Counted from the first letter of the stretch, positions 27,293 to 36,870 are shown. The stretch is DNA of 64,000 nucleotides from Archangium violaceum (GCF_016859125.1 NZ_CP069338.1:12031501-12095500); one strand, 5' to 3'. The notes: a model not told the origin generated them from the letters alone. Translations and numbers: made by a program.

Positions 27293-30067
27293 ATGCACAT
27301 CGTCGGCATCGACCTCGGAACCACTCACTGCGCCGTCGCCTCGGTGGACCCCTCCAGGGGCCCCACCTCCCCCGTGGAGGACTTCCCCGTCCCCCAACTG
27401 GTGCGCCAGGGCGAGGTGAGCCCACGGTCGTTGTTGCCCTCGTGCGTCTACGTGCCCGCCGGCCATGAGCTCGCCGCCGGCTCCCTGCGCCTCCCCTGGG
27501 GCGACGGTGGCCCTCATGTCGTGGGTGAGCTCGCCCGCTGGCAGGGCGCCCGTGTGCCGGGCCGGGTGGTGACGTCCGCGAAGAGCTGGCTGTGCCACCC
27601 GGGCGTGGATCGCTCGGCCCCCATCCTTCCCTGGGGCGCTCCGGCGGACGTGGCGAAGCTGTCCCCCGTGGAGGCGAGCGCCCTGCTGCTCTCGCACATG
27701 GCCCGCGCGTGGAACCACGCCCACCCGGACGCGCCGCTGTCCCAGCAGGAGGTGGTCATCACCGTCCCCGCCTCCTTCGACGAGGCGGCCCGCGCCCTCA
27801 CGGTGAGCGCCGCACGAAAGGCGGGCCTGGAGAAGTTCACCCTCCTCGAGGAGCCCCAGGCGGCCTTCTACGACTACACCGCGCGCCACCGGAAGGACCT
27901 GGCGACGTCACTGGAGGGCGTGCGGCTGGTGCTGGTGGTGGACGTGGGCGGCGGCACCACGGACTTCACCCTGGTGCACGCGGGCGTGTCCCCCGAGGGC
28001 CCCATGCTGCGGCGGCTCGCGGTCGGCGAGCACCTGATGCTCGGCGGCGACAACATGGACGCCGCGCTCGCCAGACGCGTGGAGGAGAAGCTCTTCCCCG
28101 ACGGCAACCGGCGCCTGTCCGCCACGCAGTGGACGCAGGCCATCCAGGCCGCTCGCACCGCCAAGGAGGCCCTGCTGGGCAACAACCCGCCCGAGCGCTA
28201 CGGCGTGTCCCTCGTCGCCGAGGGCAGCCGACTCCTGGGTGGCTCGCTGTCCACGGAGCTGACGCGCGAGGAGGCGGAGTCGCTCGTCATGGACGGCTTC
28301 TTCCCCCGCTCGGGCCCACAGGAGCGGCCCCGGCGCGTGTCGCGCATGGCGCTCCAGGAGCTGGGACTGCCCTACGCGCAGGACGCGGCCATCACGCGAC
28401 ACCTGGCGGCCTTCCTCGCGCAGCACGCGGCGGCGGGCTTCGCGGCGCTGGGAGAGACGGCGCCCTCGGAAGGTGCCCTGCCCCGCCCCGACGCCATCCT
28501 GCTCAATGGTGGCGTCTTCAACTCGCCGCGGCTCGCCGAGCGGCTGGTGGAGGCGGTGAGCGCGTGGTGGCCAGGGGCTCCGCGCATCCGGCTGCTCAAG
28601 CACGAGTCGCTCGAGCTGGCGGTGGCGCGCGGCGCGGCCTACTACGGGCTGGTGCGGCGCGGGCACGGCCTGAAGATCGGAGGCGGCGCGGCGCGTGCGT
28701 ACTACGTGGCCCTGCAGCGCCCGGCGGATAGCTCGGAGCAGCCGGTGCTGTGCCTCATCCCCCGAGGCTTCGAGGAGGGCAACCAGGTCGCCATCGGCGA
28801 GCGATCCTTCACGCTCACGCTGGAGCGGCCGGTGCAGTTCACGCTGTACTCCACCACGAGCGACCGCATCGACAAGCCGGGCGACGTGGTGACGCTGTCG
28901 GAGGAGCTGAAGCCGCTGCCTCCCATCCACACGGTGCTCAAGGGCGCCGCGGGGAAGACGGCGGAGGTGCCGGTGCACCTGCAGGCGGGGCTCACGGAGA
29001 TCGGCACGCTGGAGCTCTTCGCCGTGTCGAACGTGGCGGACGAGCGCTGGCGCCTGGAGTTCGAGCTGCGCGGCACGGGCGGCGAGCGCGAGCTCACCGT
29101 CACCGAGTCCATGCCCGCGCGCTTCGCCGAGGCGAAGGACAACGTCGAGCGGGTGTACGGCAACAAGCCGCTGCCCATCGGCCCCAAGGACGTGAAGCAG
29201 CTGTCGCGCACGCTGGAGAAGGTGCTGGGCCCGCGCGAGACGTGGCGGGTGCCGGTGCTGCGCGAGCTGTGGAGCTCGCTCTTCGCGGGGGCCTCCAAGC
29301 GTCGCCGTACGGCGGACCACGAGCGCGTCTTCTACAGCCTGACGGGCTACACGCTGCGGCCGGGCTTCGGCTACCCGCTGGACCACTGGCGGGCGGAGCA
29401 GACGTTCTCCCTCTTCGAGCCACTGGTGCAGCACCACACCGAGAAGTCCGTGTGGATTGAATTCTGGGTGATGTGGCGGCGCATCGCCGGCGGGCTGAGC
29501 GAGGCGCAGCAGCGCAAGCTGTACGACTACCTGAAGCCCCACCTGTCGAGGAAGGTTCCGCTGGACGCACCTCAGCAGGGCAAGCTCAAGGGCATCCAGC
29601 CCGAGGGCCTGGACGAGATGGTGCGCACGGCGGCGTCGCTGGAGCACCTCGACCCGAGTGACAAGGCGGAGGTCGGCGGCTGGGTGGCGGCGCGGCTGAA
29701 GGCGGAGAACAAGAGCGGCGGCCCGTGGGCCTGGGCGCTGGGACGGCTGGGCGCGCGAGTGCCACTGTATGGCAGCAGCCACAAGGTGGTGGACGTGGAG
29801 GTCGCCGAGGCCTGGCTGTCGCTGCTGCTGGAGATGGATCTCAAACGCATCGACGGAGCCCCGTTCGCGGCCGCGCAGCTCGCGCGACTCACGGGGGACC
29901 GGATGCGGGACATCCGCCCCGAGCTCCGAGAGAAGACGGCTCAGGCCCTGCGCGCGGCGAAGGCCTCCGACACCTGGGTGCGGATGGTGACGGAAGTCGT
30001 GGCGCTCGAGGCGGCGGACGAAGCGCGGGCCCTCGGCGACACCCTGCCCGCGGGCCTGCGCCTGTAG
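27293..30067 (+). CDS. Hsp70-family protein with DUF3731-like C-terminal domain
   Basis: 924 residues. The N-terminal ~420 residues repeat the actin-like ATPase fold of the previous gene (IVGIDLGTTHCAV, VVDVGGGTTDFTL, GGDNMDAAL, LLNGGVFNSP). A beta-rich segment follows to ~590. From ~600 to 924 there is a long helical extension containing ERVFYSLTGYTLRPGFGYPL and WIEFWVMWRRIAGGL, typical of DUF3731. It is thus a double-size paralogue of its neighbour. The gene pair plus DUF2760 forms a conserved cassette without known function. Confidence 0.87.
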   Translation: MHIVGIDLGTTHCAVASVDPSRGPTSPVEDFPVPQLVRQGEVSPRSLLPSCVYVPAGHELAAGSLRLPWGDGGPHVVGELARWQGARVPGRVVTSAKSWLCHPGVDRSAPILPWGAPADVAKLSPVEASALLLSHMARAWNHAHPDAPLSQQEVVITVPASFDEAARALTVSAARKAGLEKFTLLEEPQAAFYDYTARHRKDLATSLEGVRLVLVVDVGGGTTDFTLVHAGVSPEGPMLRRLAVGEHLMLGGDNMDAALARRVEEKLFPDGNRRLSATQWTQAIQAARTAKEALLGNNPPERYGVSLVAEGSRLLGGSLSTELTREEAESLVMDGFFPRSGPQERPRRVSRMALQELGLPYAQDAAITRHLAAFLAQHAAAGFAALGETAPSEGALPRPDAILLNGGVFNSPRLAERLVEAVSAWWPGAPRIRLLKHESLELAVARGAAYYGLVRRGHGLKIGGGAARAYYVALQRPADSSEQPVLCLIPRGFEEGNQVAIGERSFTLTLERPVQFTLYSTTSDRIDKPGDVVTLSEELKPLPPIHTVLKGAAGKTAEVPVHLQAGLTEIGTLELFAVSNVADERWRLEFELRGTGGERELTVTESMPARFAEAKDNVERVYGNKPLPIGPKDVKQLSRTLEKVLGPRETWRVPVLRELWSSLFAGASKRRRTADHERVFYSLTGYTLRPGFGYPLDHWRAEQTFSLFEPLVQHHTEKSVWIEFWVMWRRIAGGLSEAQQRKLYDYLKPHLSRKVPLDAPQQGKLKGIQPEGLDEMVRTAASLEHLDPSDKAEVGGWVAARLKAENKSGGPWAWALGRLGARVPLYGSSHKVVDVEVAEAWLSLLLEMDLKRIDGAPFAAAQLARLTGDRMRDIRPELREKTAQALRAAKASDTWVRMVTEVVALEAADEARALGDTLPAGLRL

Positions 30068-30147
30068 CTGCTCGAAGGGTAGAGCGCTCCCTCGGGTCGG
30101 AGCACGAGGCTCCGCCCCTCGAAGGAGGCGTCTACTCGCGGACCCGC

Positions 30148-30552
30148 TCAGCCCTGCGAAGCGACGGAGATCGGCTCTTCCTCGACGGCGACGGCGGGAA
30201 CCGGCACCACCTGGAGGTTGGCGACCGCGGCGGGAGCCTCGGCAATGGCCTCGGCCTCGACCTCGAGCGTCCCGGTGGCCTTGTCCTTCGGCTTGCGCGT
30301 CCCCGCGCCAGAGCGGCACGTGCGGCACCAGGGCTGATTGCGGATGGCCCCGTCCGCCATCTTGCGCAAACCGAACTGCGCCAGCGGCTTGAGCGAGCGG
30401 CACTTGAGGCACATCAGCGAAATGAGCACCTCGTGCCCGTCGGCATCGTAGACCGCCGACTTACGCCGCTTGCGCGGCTGCCCCGGCTCGCGCGTCGTCT
30501 TCGCCTCCTTCGAGGCCGGCGGCGGCATCATCGGGGTAACCTTGTAAAGCAT
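30148..30552 (-). CDS. Small zinc-finger-like protein
   Basis: 134 residues from an ATG preceded by GGGAGGG. Residues ~48-82 hold CLKCRSLKPLAQFGLRKMAD and WCRTCRS, a Cys-x2-Cys ... Cys-x2-Cys pair like the zinc ribbons that precede HNH-type domains, but there is no nuclease domain here. The N-terminus is basic and Pro-rich (REPGQPRKRRKS), the C-terminus acidic/Ala/Val-rich. It may bind nucleic acid. It converges with the Hsp70 gene, 80 bases away. About 230 bases follow upstream without a recognisable gene. Confidence 0.6.
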   Translation of the reverse strand: MLYKVTPMMPPPASKEAKTTREPGQPRKRRKSAVYDADGHEVLISLMCLKCRSLKPLAQFGLRKMADGAIRNQPWCRTCRSGAGTRKPKDKATGTLEVEAEAIAEAPAAVANLQVVPVPAVAVEEEPISVASQG

Positions 30553-30783
30553 GTGTGTCCCTCCCTGCCGGCGGGCCACGATCGGTGCCTCTGAAGGCTC
30601 CTCGGATCACGGCGCGCCCCCACTAGACTAAGGAGGAAAACGGTCGTTGAAAACTGATCCCAGGCCGATTTTTCGGCGTGAGCCGCGATCTGCCCGGATC
30701 TCGGCCACTTGCATGCGCTCCCGGTGGAGCCCCAACCGCGCGCGAGCCGATTTTCCGGCCCGCGCGCGAGTCCGGCCTCGTTG

Positions 30784-32622
30784 TCAAGGCCGCGCGGAGG
30801 TCGCGGCCTCGGGACCCTTGGAGGCGCACTTCGCCCCCTCCTCCACGAAGCGGATGCGACCTGTAGCAGGCGCGGAGATGGGCTTGCCGCGGCTCTTCCA
30901 CCATGTCGCGACCGCGTCACGGAGGATCAGCTCGCGGCCGACTCCCAAATCAATGCGCTCGGGAGGCACCTGTGACAGCACCGTCCCCAGCCCGGCTGCA
31001 CCGCGGGCGAGAAAATCCGGCATCACCACCCGGTACAGGCGCTTGGGCTCGAGCGGCTTGCCATTGGCCAGGGTGACGTCGCGCAGGCGCTCGGGGCCGG
31101 CGCACTTCGCGAGGGTCACCTTCAGACCCGACTGCTGGAAGACGCCCGAGCGCGAGCCATAGGCCACCGCCACCAGACGCCGCAGCTCCTCTCCAGAAAC
31201 GGTGACGATGGCCACGGTGTTGTCGAAGGGCAACACCTCGTAGAGGTCCCCGTAGGTGAGCGCCCCGGCCTTCAGGTTGGCACGCAGGCCGCCGGAGTTG
31301 AGGAGGGAGACGTCCGCCTTCTCCATCTCGCGCAGCGCGTCCGTGAGCACATCGCCGAGCGCGCTCTCGGTCTCGTAGTTGCGCCCCAGGTTCGTGGTGA
31401 CGGTGACACCCAGGGGCCGGCGCTGCTCCTCCTCCACGCGCGCCAGCGCGGGGGCCACGAGCGCCTCGACCTCCTTGTCCGGCACCACCGGCCCCCCCAG
31501 GAAGGTCGAGGGCACGAGCTGCACCGCGGCCCCCAGTTCCTTCAGCTTGCGCGGGTCGCAGCTCCCCGTCTTCGCATCCACCCGGGCACACACGGGAATG
31601 GCGGCCTGGAGGCGGGTGCGCTCCGGCAACACCTTATGACTCGCCGGGTCCACGAAGAGCTCCACCACCCCGAAGGAGCGGCCCAGTCCCGAGGTGGAGA
31701 GGACGGGCACGTTCCCGAAGTAATGACCCATGGCCTGGTGGGTGTGGCCCGCGAAGACGGCATCCAGCGTGCCCGGTGGCAGCGCTTCGACCAGGCCGTA
31801 GATTTCTCCATCCGAGCGATCACAACTCGAGGTGTCGCGCGGGTTGGAGAGATCGGCGCACTTGCCACCGGCGTGGGCGAGCCCCACCACCACCTCGGCG
31901 CCCCGGGCACGCAGGCGACTGGCGGCCTCCAACGTGGTGGGCACCATGTCCTCGAAGCGCAGGTTGACCATGTGCGCGGGGTTGGAGATGCGCGGGGTGG
32001 ACGGAGTGGTGAGGCCCACGACGCCCACCTTCACGCCCTTGAGCGTCACCAGCAGCGTGCCGTCGTTGCCGAGCCACGCGGGGTGCCGACCGGTGGCGGC
32101 GTCACGCACGTTGACGGTGAGCAGCGGGAAGCGCGCCTGTCGGATGCGGGCGGTGAGCGCTCCGACGGGATCCTCGCCCGGCCCGGGAACCGCCCGGGGC
32201 CCCACCGGCCCGTAGTCGAACTCGTGGTTGCCGAGAGCGGCGGCGGCGTAGCCCAGGTGGTTGTAGACGTCGATGACGGCGGCGCCCTCGGTGAGGTTGG
32301 AGGCGAGCGTCCCCTGGAAGAGATCGCCCGCGTCGAGCAGCAGTACGCCTCCCGGGTTGTCCGCGCGCAGCCGGGCCATGTAGCCGGCGAAGACGGCCGC
32401 CCCACCCTCCTCCACCTGGAGTCCCTCGGACAGCGAGGTGGTGTGGGGCATCAGCCAGCCGTGGAAGTCATTGGTGGCCACCAGGGTGAGCCGCACGGGC
32501 TCGGCGGAGGCCTGGAGGGACGGGGGCTCGGAGGAAGGCCGAGACTCCGCGGAACGTGGAGCACCGGCACAACCGGCGGCCACGAGGGCCACCAGCGGGA
32601 GGACGAGTCGGGAGGAATCCAT
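30784..32622 (-). CDS. UshA-like 5'-nucleotidase/metallophosphoesterase lipoprotein
   Basis: 612 residues. A lipobox (LVAAGC, Cys18 from the ATG) makes it an envelope lipoprotein. The N-terminal metallophosphoesterase domain has the metal-binding blocks TNDFHGW, DAGDLFQG, GNHEFDYG, LAHAGG and FAGHTHQ. The C-terminal 5'-nucleotidase domain has NSGGLRANL and YEVLPFDNTV. Such enzymes dephosphorylate extracellular nucleotides. I prefer the ATG at 32622 because it begins the signal peptide directly; a TTG at 32661 also opens the frame. The phytase-like gene lies just upstream on the same strand, so both may scavenge phosphate. Confidence 0.88.
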   Translation of the reverse strand: MDSSRLVLPLVALVAAGCAGAPRSAESRPSSEPPSLQASAEPVRLTLVATNDFHGWLMPHTTSLSEGLQVEEGGAAVFAGYMARLRADNPGGVLLLDAGDLFQGTLASNLTEGAAVIDVYNHLGYAAAALGNHEFDYGPVGPRAVPGPGEDPVGALTARIRQARFPLLTVNVRDAATGRHPAWLGNDGTLLVTLKGVKVGVVGLTTPSTPRISNPAHMVNLRFEDMVPTTLEAASRLRARGAEVVVGLAHAGGKCADLSNPRDTSSCDRSDGEIYGLVEALPPGTLDAVFAGHTHQAMGHYFGNVPVLSTSGLGRSFGVVELFVDPASHKVLPERTRLQAAIPVCARVDAKTGSCDPRKLKELGAAVQLVPSTFLGGPVVPDKEVEALVAPALARVEEEQRRPLGVTVTTNLGRNYETESALGDVLTDALREMEKADVSLLNSGGLRANLKAGALTYGDLYEVLPFDNTVAIVTVSGEELRRLVAVAYGSRSGVFQQSGLKVTLAKCAGPERLRDVTLANGKPLEPKRLYRVVMPDFLARGAAGLGTVLSQVPPERIDLGVGRELILRDAVATWWKSRGKPISAPATGRIRFVEEGAKCASKGPEAATSARP

Positions 32623-32667
32623 GCGGGCGCTGAGTTGAGCCCAGCCGCCCCCCGCAGGCAACCGACG

Positions 32668-33948
32668 TCAGGAGCCAGGGCGCCGGCGCGAGAGCAGCAA
32701 CACGCCCGCCAGCACGAGCAGCAGCGTCCCCGGCACGGACGCCGAGGCACAGGCACAACTGGCGCCATTCCCGTCGTAGCCCGGCGGCGACTCACCACCG
32801 ATGCCGGGGGGCGGCACACTGACGGGCGGCGTGTCGTCCCCCCCATCCGTCCCCCCATCCGACGTCCCCGCATCCGGGCTGGTCCCGGGACTGGTGTCCG
32901 TGACGAGTGGAGTCGGGAAACCGGTGGCGATCGCCGACCACTGGACGAGCTTGAAGTTCTCGTTGGCGGCGCCGTTGGAGCTGTCGTGCACGGCCACCAT
33001 CCCCAACGGGAAGAGACTGCCCAGGGAACGGTTCGTCACCACCACCTGGCGAGGGCGCTCCACCGCGTCGATTCCCCCATCCTGGACGAGGGAGAAACTG
33101 CCCCGGAAGGTATGCGCGCCGGGCTGACGCTCGTAGATGCGCACCGCGTTCTCGCCCCCGCTCACCGCCAGCAGGTAGCCCTGGACTCCGGAAGCCGTAT
33201 AGAGGGCCACTCCACCCAGCGGCTGGACGAGCCCTCCTCCGGTGACGACATCCACCGAGGTCCGGCTGTCCGAGGCATCGGGCTCGGCGCCGTATTGCCA
33301 GATGCCGGTGTTCTGCTCGACGACATAGAGCGTGCGCTGGGCATCGTCGACGGCCAGGCCCACCACGGCGCCTCCCACGTCGAGGGTTCGCACCAGGCCC
33401 ACCGTCGTGCTCCCATCCGGCTGGGCGGTGAGCTCGAATTGCACGAGGGCGCCCGTCGCGCTCCCCGCGAAGGCGAAGATGCGACCCGTGGTGGGGCTCG
33501 CGTACAGGGCCACCGTGCTGGGGGAGAACCCCTGCGCGATGATGGGCGAGAGCCCCGTTGCCCTGCGCATCTCGAGCGTCGTGGGCTCGATGACGTACGA
33601 CACGAGCGCCTGAAGGGTCGGGTTGGCCACCATCACCAGGGGCTGGGTGATGCCAGCCACCGGAACGCCCTCCTGCACGTCCACCCCCAGGACAACGCCC
33701 TCGGAGAGCTGCGCCCGCAGGGTGCCATTGATGTCGTAGAGCAGGAGCCCGACCTGGTTGTCCGCCACGAGCAACAAGCTGTTGAGGGGATCCGAGGGAT
33801 GTCGCCACAGGGCGGCGCCCTGCACCACGGCTCCAGTGCCCAGTGCCGGATCCGTCTCCAGCGTGGGCAGCACCTGGATCGTCTGCTGGGCGAGCACGGG
33901 TACGCCGGAGAGAAGGACAGCCAGGACAAGGAATATTCGGAAGCGCAC
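32668..33948 (-). CDS. Phytase-like beta-propeller protein with MYXO-CTERM sorting tail
   Basis: 426 residues from a GTG start. Signal peptide FLVLAVLLSGVPVLAQ. The body (~25-340) is a beta-propeller resembling 3-phytases (GAALWRHPSDPLNSLLLVAD, LLYDINGTLRAQL, VVGLAVDDAQRTLYVVEQNT). A Pro/Gly/Asp/Ser linker (~355-400) leads to the C-terminal CACAS, a hydrophobic helix and SRRRPGS, which is the MYXO-CTERM pattern: Cys cluster, helix, basic end, processed by myxosortase. It should be displayed on the cell surface and release phosphate from phytate-like substrates, if active. Confidence 0.83.
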   Translation of the reverse strand: MRFRIFLVLAVLLSGVPVLAQQTIQVLPTLETDPALGTGAVVQGAALWRHPSDPLNSLLLVADNQVGLLLYDINGTLRAQLSEGVVLGVDVQEGVPVAGITQPLVMVANPTLQALVSYVIEPTTLEMRRATGLSPIIAQGFSPSTVALYASPTTGRIFAFAGSATGALVQFELTAQPDGSTTVGLVRTLDVGGAVVGLAVDDAQRTLYVVEQNTGIWQYGAEPDASDSRTSVDVVTGGGLVQPLGGVALYTASGVQGYLLAVSGGENAVRIYERQPGAHTFRGSFSLVQDGGIDAVERPRQVVVTNRSLGSLFPLGMVAVHDSSNGAANENFKLVQWSAIATGFPTPLVTDTSPGTSPDAGTSDGGTDGGDDTPPVSVPPPGIGGESPPGYDGNGASCACASASVPGTLLLVLAGVLLLSRRRPGS

Positions 33949-34086
33949 GACGGCCCCCTGGGCGGTATTCGTCGCAACGGGGTGGCCATGGAGCCCCGCT
34001 CGCGCAAGGTGGGAGTCCTCGCGGATGTTGCGCGCCGTCACATTTCCAACCCCGGCCACTCTCCCCCAGAAAGGGAGAGGAAGAGC

Positions 34087-35145
34087 ATGGCGGAGCTCGA
34101 CAAGGCGGACGCGGTTTTCGAAGGCGGAGGAGTGAAGGGCATCGGGCTGGTGGGCGCGCTGGAGCACCTGGAGGAGCGCGGCGTGAAGCTCCAGAACGTC
34201 GTGGGCACCTCGGCCGGAGCCATCGTCGCGGCACTCGTGGCGGCGGGTTACTCGGCCGGAGAGCTGAGCACCATCATGGAGGAGCTCGACTATCGACGGT
34301 TCACGGACATGAGCGCGCTGGACAGGGTGCCCCTGCTCGGCCCCGCGCTGAGCGTGCTGCGCGAGAAGGGGCTCTACGAAGGTGCCTACTTCGAGCGCTG
34401 GCTGCGCGACCTGCTGGCCAGGGCCCCCCGGAAGGTCCGTACCTTCCGCGACCTGCACATGCAGGGCGAACAGCCCGGGTCGAAATACTTCTACAAGCTC
34501 CAGGTCATCGCCGCTGATCTCACCCGGCGCAAGCAGCTCGTCCTGCCCTGGGACATCCGGGATTACGGAATGGAGCCCGAGGAGCTCGACGTGGCCCGGG
34601 CCGTGAGGATGAGCATGAGCATCCCCTTCTTCTTCGAGCCCGTGCGGCTCCAGGATGGAGGAGGCCTCACCTGCTACATCGTGGATGGCGGAGTGCTCAG
34701 CAACTTCCCCGTCGACATCCTCGATGACAAGTCGCTCGAGCCGCCCTGGCCCACCTTCGGTCTCAAGCTGGTGGATCAGGTGAATGACCTGGGAGTCGCG
34801 GAGGAGGCACCGAGCCGCATCCAAGGCCCCGTCTCCCTCCTCCGGGCGTTGTTCTCCACGATGATGGAAGCGCACGACAGGCGCTACATCCAGGAGAAGA
34901 ACTTCGATCGCACCATTCCCATCCCCACGTTGGGCGTGAAGACCACGGACTTCGGCATCCGCCGGGAGCGGAGCCAGGCCCTGCGCGTCTCGGGCCAGAA
35001 GGCCGCCGAGCGCTTCTTCCAGAAGTGGAACTTCCAGGAGTGGATCCAAAAGCACCGCGTCCCCGAAGTCATGGCGCGGAGGGACGCGGAAGCCACCGGG
35101 CCCGCGGCGCCCAGAGGCCCCGAGCCGATGCACTCGGCGATGTAA
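34087..35145 (+). CDS. Patatin-like phospholipase
   Basis: 352 residues. The catalytic elements are complete: oxyanion loop EGGGVKGIGLVG at ~11-22, nucleophile GTSAG with Ser at ~42, and the catalytic Asp in DGGVLSNFP near 203. A hydrolase acting on acyl lipids; no signal peptide, so intracellular unless exported otherwise. A basic/amphipathic C-terminal tail follows. The ATG is preceded by GGGAGAGG, which is also part of a degenerate palindrome (CTCTCCC...GGGAGAG, 34063-34080). Divergent from the phytase-like gene across ~140 bases. Confidence 0.88.
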   Translation: MAELDKADAVFEGGGVKGIGLVGALEHLEERGVKLQNVVGTSAGAIVAALVAAGYSAGELSTIMEELDYRRFTDMSALDRVPLLGPALSVLREKGLYEGAYFERWLRDLLARAPRKVRTFRDLHMQGEQPGSKYFYKLQVIAADLTRRKQLVLPWDIRDYGMEPEELDVARAVRMSMSIPFFFEPVRLQDGGGLTCYIVDGGVLSNFPVDILDDKSLEPPWPTFGLKLVDQVNDLGVAEEAPSRIQGPVSLLRALFSTMMEAHDRRYIQEKNFDRTIPIPTLGVKTTDFGIRRERSQALRVSGQKAAERFFQKWNFQEWIQKHRVPEVMARRDAEATGPAAPRGPEPMHSAM

Positions 35146-35163
35146 GGAGCTCTCGAGGTGGGC

Positions 35164-35523
35164 TCATGCCCGTGGTTCGAGAACCTCCCGGAGCAGGCCG
35201 CGTTCCTCGAGCACTCCCTGGATACGGTGACCCAGGGAAACATGCTCGGGATTCGCGGCGGTGAGGCGTTCGGGAGAGAGGACGACGAGCAAACCCTTGT
35301 CTTCCACGGGCTCGACGCGCGCGGGTACTGGCAACGCGGGCACCTCGCCCCACTGGCGCGAGTAGTACGTCAGCCAGCCCACGAAGGTGCCGGGGTAGCG
35401 GTTCCGCGACATCTGCTCGCGGAAGTCATCGGTGGCGGCAACGGCCCAATCCGGCTCCCACGCGAGCACCATGGCCCGCATCACACCGGTCAACACGGGA
35501 AGATTGACCAGACGGTCCCAGCC
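35164..35523 (-). pseudogene. 5'-truncated Imm52-like immunity gene
   Basis: About 118 residues (from the WDRLVNLPVLTGVMRAM segment to the stop) match my recollection of the C-terminal half of Imm52 immunity proteins of myxobacteria: YPGTFVGWLTYYSRQWGEVP, RVEPVEDKGLLVVLSPERL and NPEHVSLGHRI. The usual protein is about twice as long. The frame continues upstream to 35592, but there it is antisense to a YhhN fragment, so the true 5' half has been lost at a junction near 35523. No toxin gene is adjacent. It may be a leftover of a toxin/immunity locus. Confidence 0.55.
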
Positions 35524-35533
35524 CGGCGGTGGT

Positions 35534-35770
35534 GTCGCCGCCTTCCTCTCCGGCATCTGGCTGCAACTGTTCTGGCTGCGGCTCGCGAGCAAGGCCGTGC
35601 CCCTGCTCTGCCTCGCCTCATGGTTGTGGCCTCCACGCGAGCGCTACACCCGGTGGATCGCCGCGGGCCTCGCGCTCTCCCTCTTGGGAGGCCTGTTGCT
35701 GGAGGCTCACGAGAGCAAGTCCGGCATCCCCCGACTCGCCTTCACGCTGGAGTTGGCTCGGACGTCCTAA
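35534..35770 (+). pseudogene. YhhN-family (lysoplasmalogenase-like) gene fragment
   Basis: The segment WLRLASKAVPLLCLASWLW and RYTRWIAAGLALSLLGGLLL matches the N-terminal two helices of YhhN/TMEM86 proteins (~220 residues when whole). Only about 55 residues remain. The conserved GDxLLE reads GGLLLE, removing the conserved Asp, and the tail after EAHESKSG is unrelated. The 3' end overlaps the stop of the next glycosyltransferase gene. It is a decayed remnant, broken at its 5' side by the same junction that cut the Imm52-like gene. Confidence 0.55.
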
Positions 35771-36870
35771 CGCCGCAGCGCAGCCTCATAGGCCTCGAGC
35801 GTCCCCTCCGCGCAGCGAGCCCAGGTGAACCGGGCCGCGTGCCGTCTTCCCTCCTCCGCCCAACGCCGCCGCTCGGTGTCCGAGCGCAGCAGCCGATCCA
35901 TCGCCTCCGCCAGTCCCTCCGCGTCGTCCGGCCGCACCGCCAGCGCCGCCTCTCCGCACACCTCCGGCGTGGCCCCCGTCGTGGACACGATGGTTGGCGT
36001 CCCCAGCCACATGGCCTCCAGCGGCGGCAGTCCGAAGCCCTCGTACTTCGAGGGGAACGCGAACACCGTCGCCCGCCGCATCAGCTCGTAGAAGACGGGC
36101 TCGGATTGGTACCCCAGCGGGCGGATGTCGTGGCCCTCCGCGCGCATGCGCCCCACCCGGCTCTCCACCGAGCCCGAGCCGAACCAACTCTGCCCCGCCA
36201 GCACCAGCGTCGCCGGCCGGCCCCTCGCCTTCAGCCGCTCGAGAGCGTCCAGCACCAGGCTCACGTTCTTCCGCACGTCCAGCGAGCCCGCGTACAGAAC
36301 GAACTGCCGTGGCAACGACAGCGAGCGCAGGAAGTCCTCGGTGGTGGCATCCGTCACATGGCGGTCCACGTGGTCCACCCCGTTGTGCACCACCGACACC
36401 TTGTGCGCGACCTCGGGGTGACGGGCCAGCAGGTCGTCCCGGGTGCACGCGCTCACGCAGACGATGCGGTCCGCGACCAGGACGCTCCGGGCGAGCCACA
36501 GGCGGAACTGCCAGCGGTAGGCCCGGGACACCGTCTCGGGCATCAGCAGGGGAATCAGGTCGTGGACGGTGACGACGTAGGCCTTGCCGGGGATGCGCAC
36601 CAGCGGGAGGTTGAAGTTGCCGAGCGCGTGGTACAGCGACGCCTCCGAGCTCCTCAGGGCCTGGGGCAGCCGGCCGAGCACGTAGGCGGTGCGCCCCATC
36701 CGACCCCGTGGGTCCTCTCCCGAAACCCGAGCCCCCAGGCGCTGCAGGCGCACGCCCCGGTTCTCGAGGCCCGCGGCCAGACAGCGGGCATACAGGCCAA
36801 TACCCGTGGTGGGCTCGTCCCACAGACTCGCATCGAAAGCGACAGGACCGATGGACACGGGGCGCCTCAT
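35767..36870 (-). CDS. Family 4 glycosyltransferase
   Basis: 367 residues with the GT-B architecture: N-terminal acceptor domain (GIGLYARCLAAGL, VHDLIPLLMPETV, VSACTRDDLL) and C-terminal donor domain (FVLYAGSLDVRKNVSLVLDA, SKYEGFGLPPLEAMWLGTP with the conserved Glu of the E-x7-E motif). Uses a nucleotide-sugar to extend a surface glycan. No membrane helix. Divergent from the double glycosyltransferase with only 31 bases between starts; a GTG at 36858, behind GAGGCG, is an alternative start. Confidence 0.9.
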   Translation of the reverse strand: MRRPVSIGPVAFDASLWDEPTTGIGLYARCLAAGLENRGVRLQRLGARVSGEDPRGRMGRTAYVLGRLPQALRSSEASLYHALGNFNLPLVRIPGKAYVVTVHDLIPLLMPETVSRAYRWQFRLWLARSVLVADRIVCVSACTRDDLLARHPEVAHKVSVVHNGVDHVDRHVTDATTEDFLRSLSLPRQFVLYAGSLDVRKNVSLVLDALERLKARGRPATLVLAGQSWFGSGSVESRVGRMRAEGHDIRPLGYQSEPVFYELMRRATVFAFPSKYEGFGLPPLEAMWLGTPTIVSTTGATPEVCGEAALAVRPDDAEGLAEAMDRLLRSDTERRRWAEEGRRHAARFTWARCAEGTLEAYEAALRR

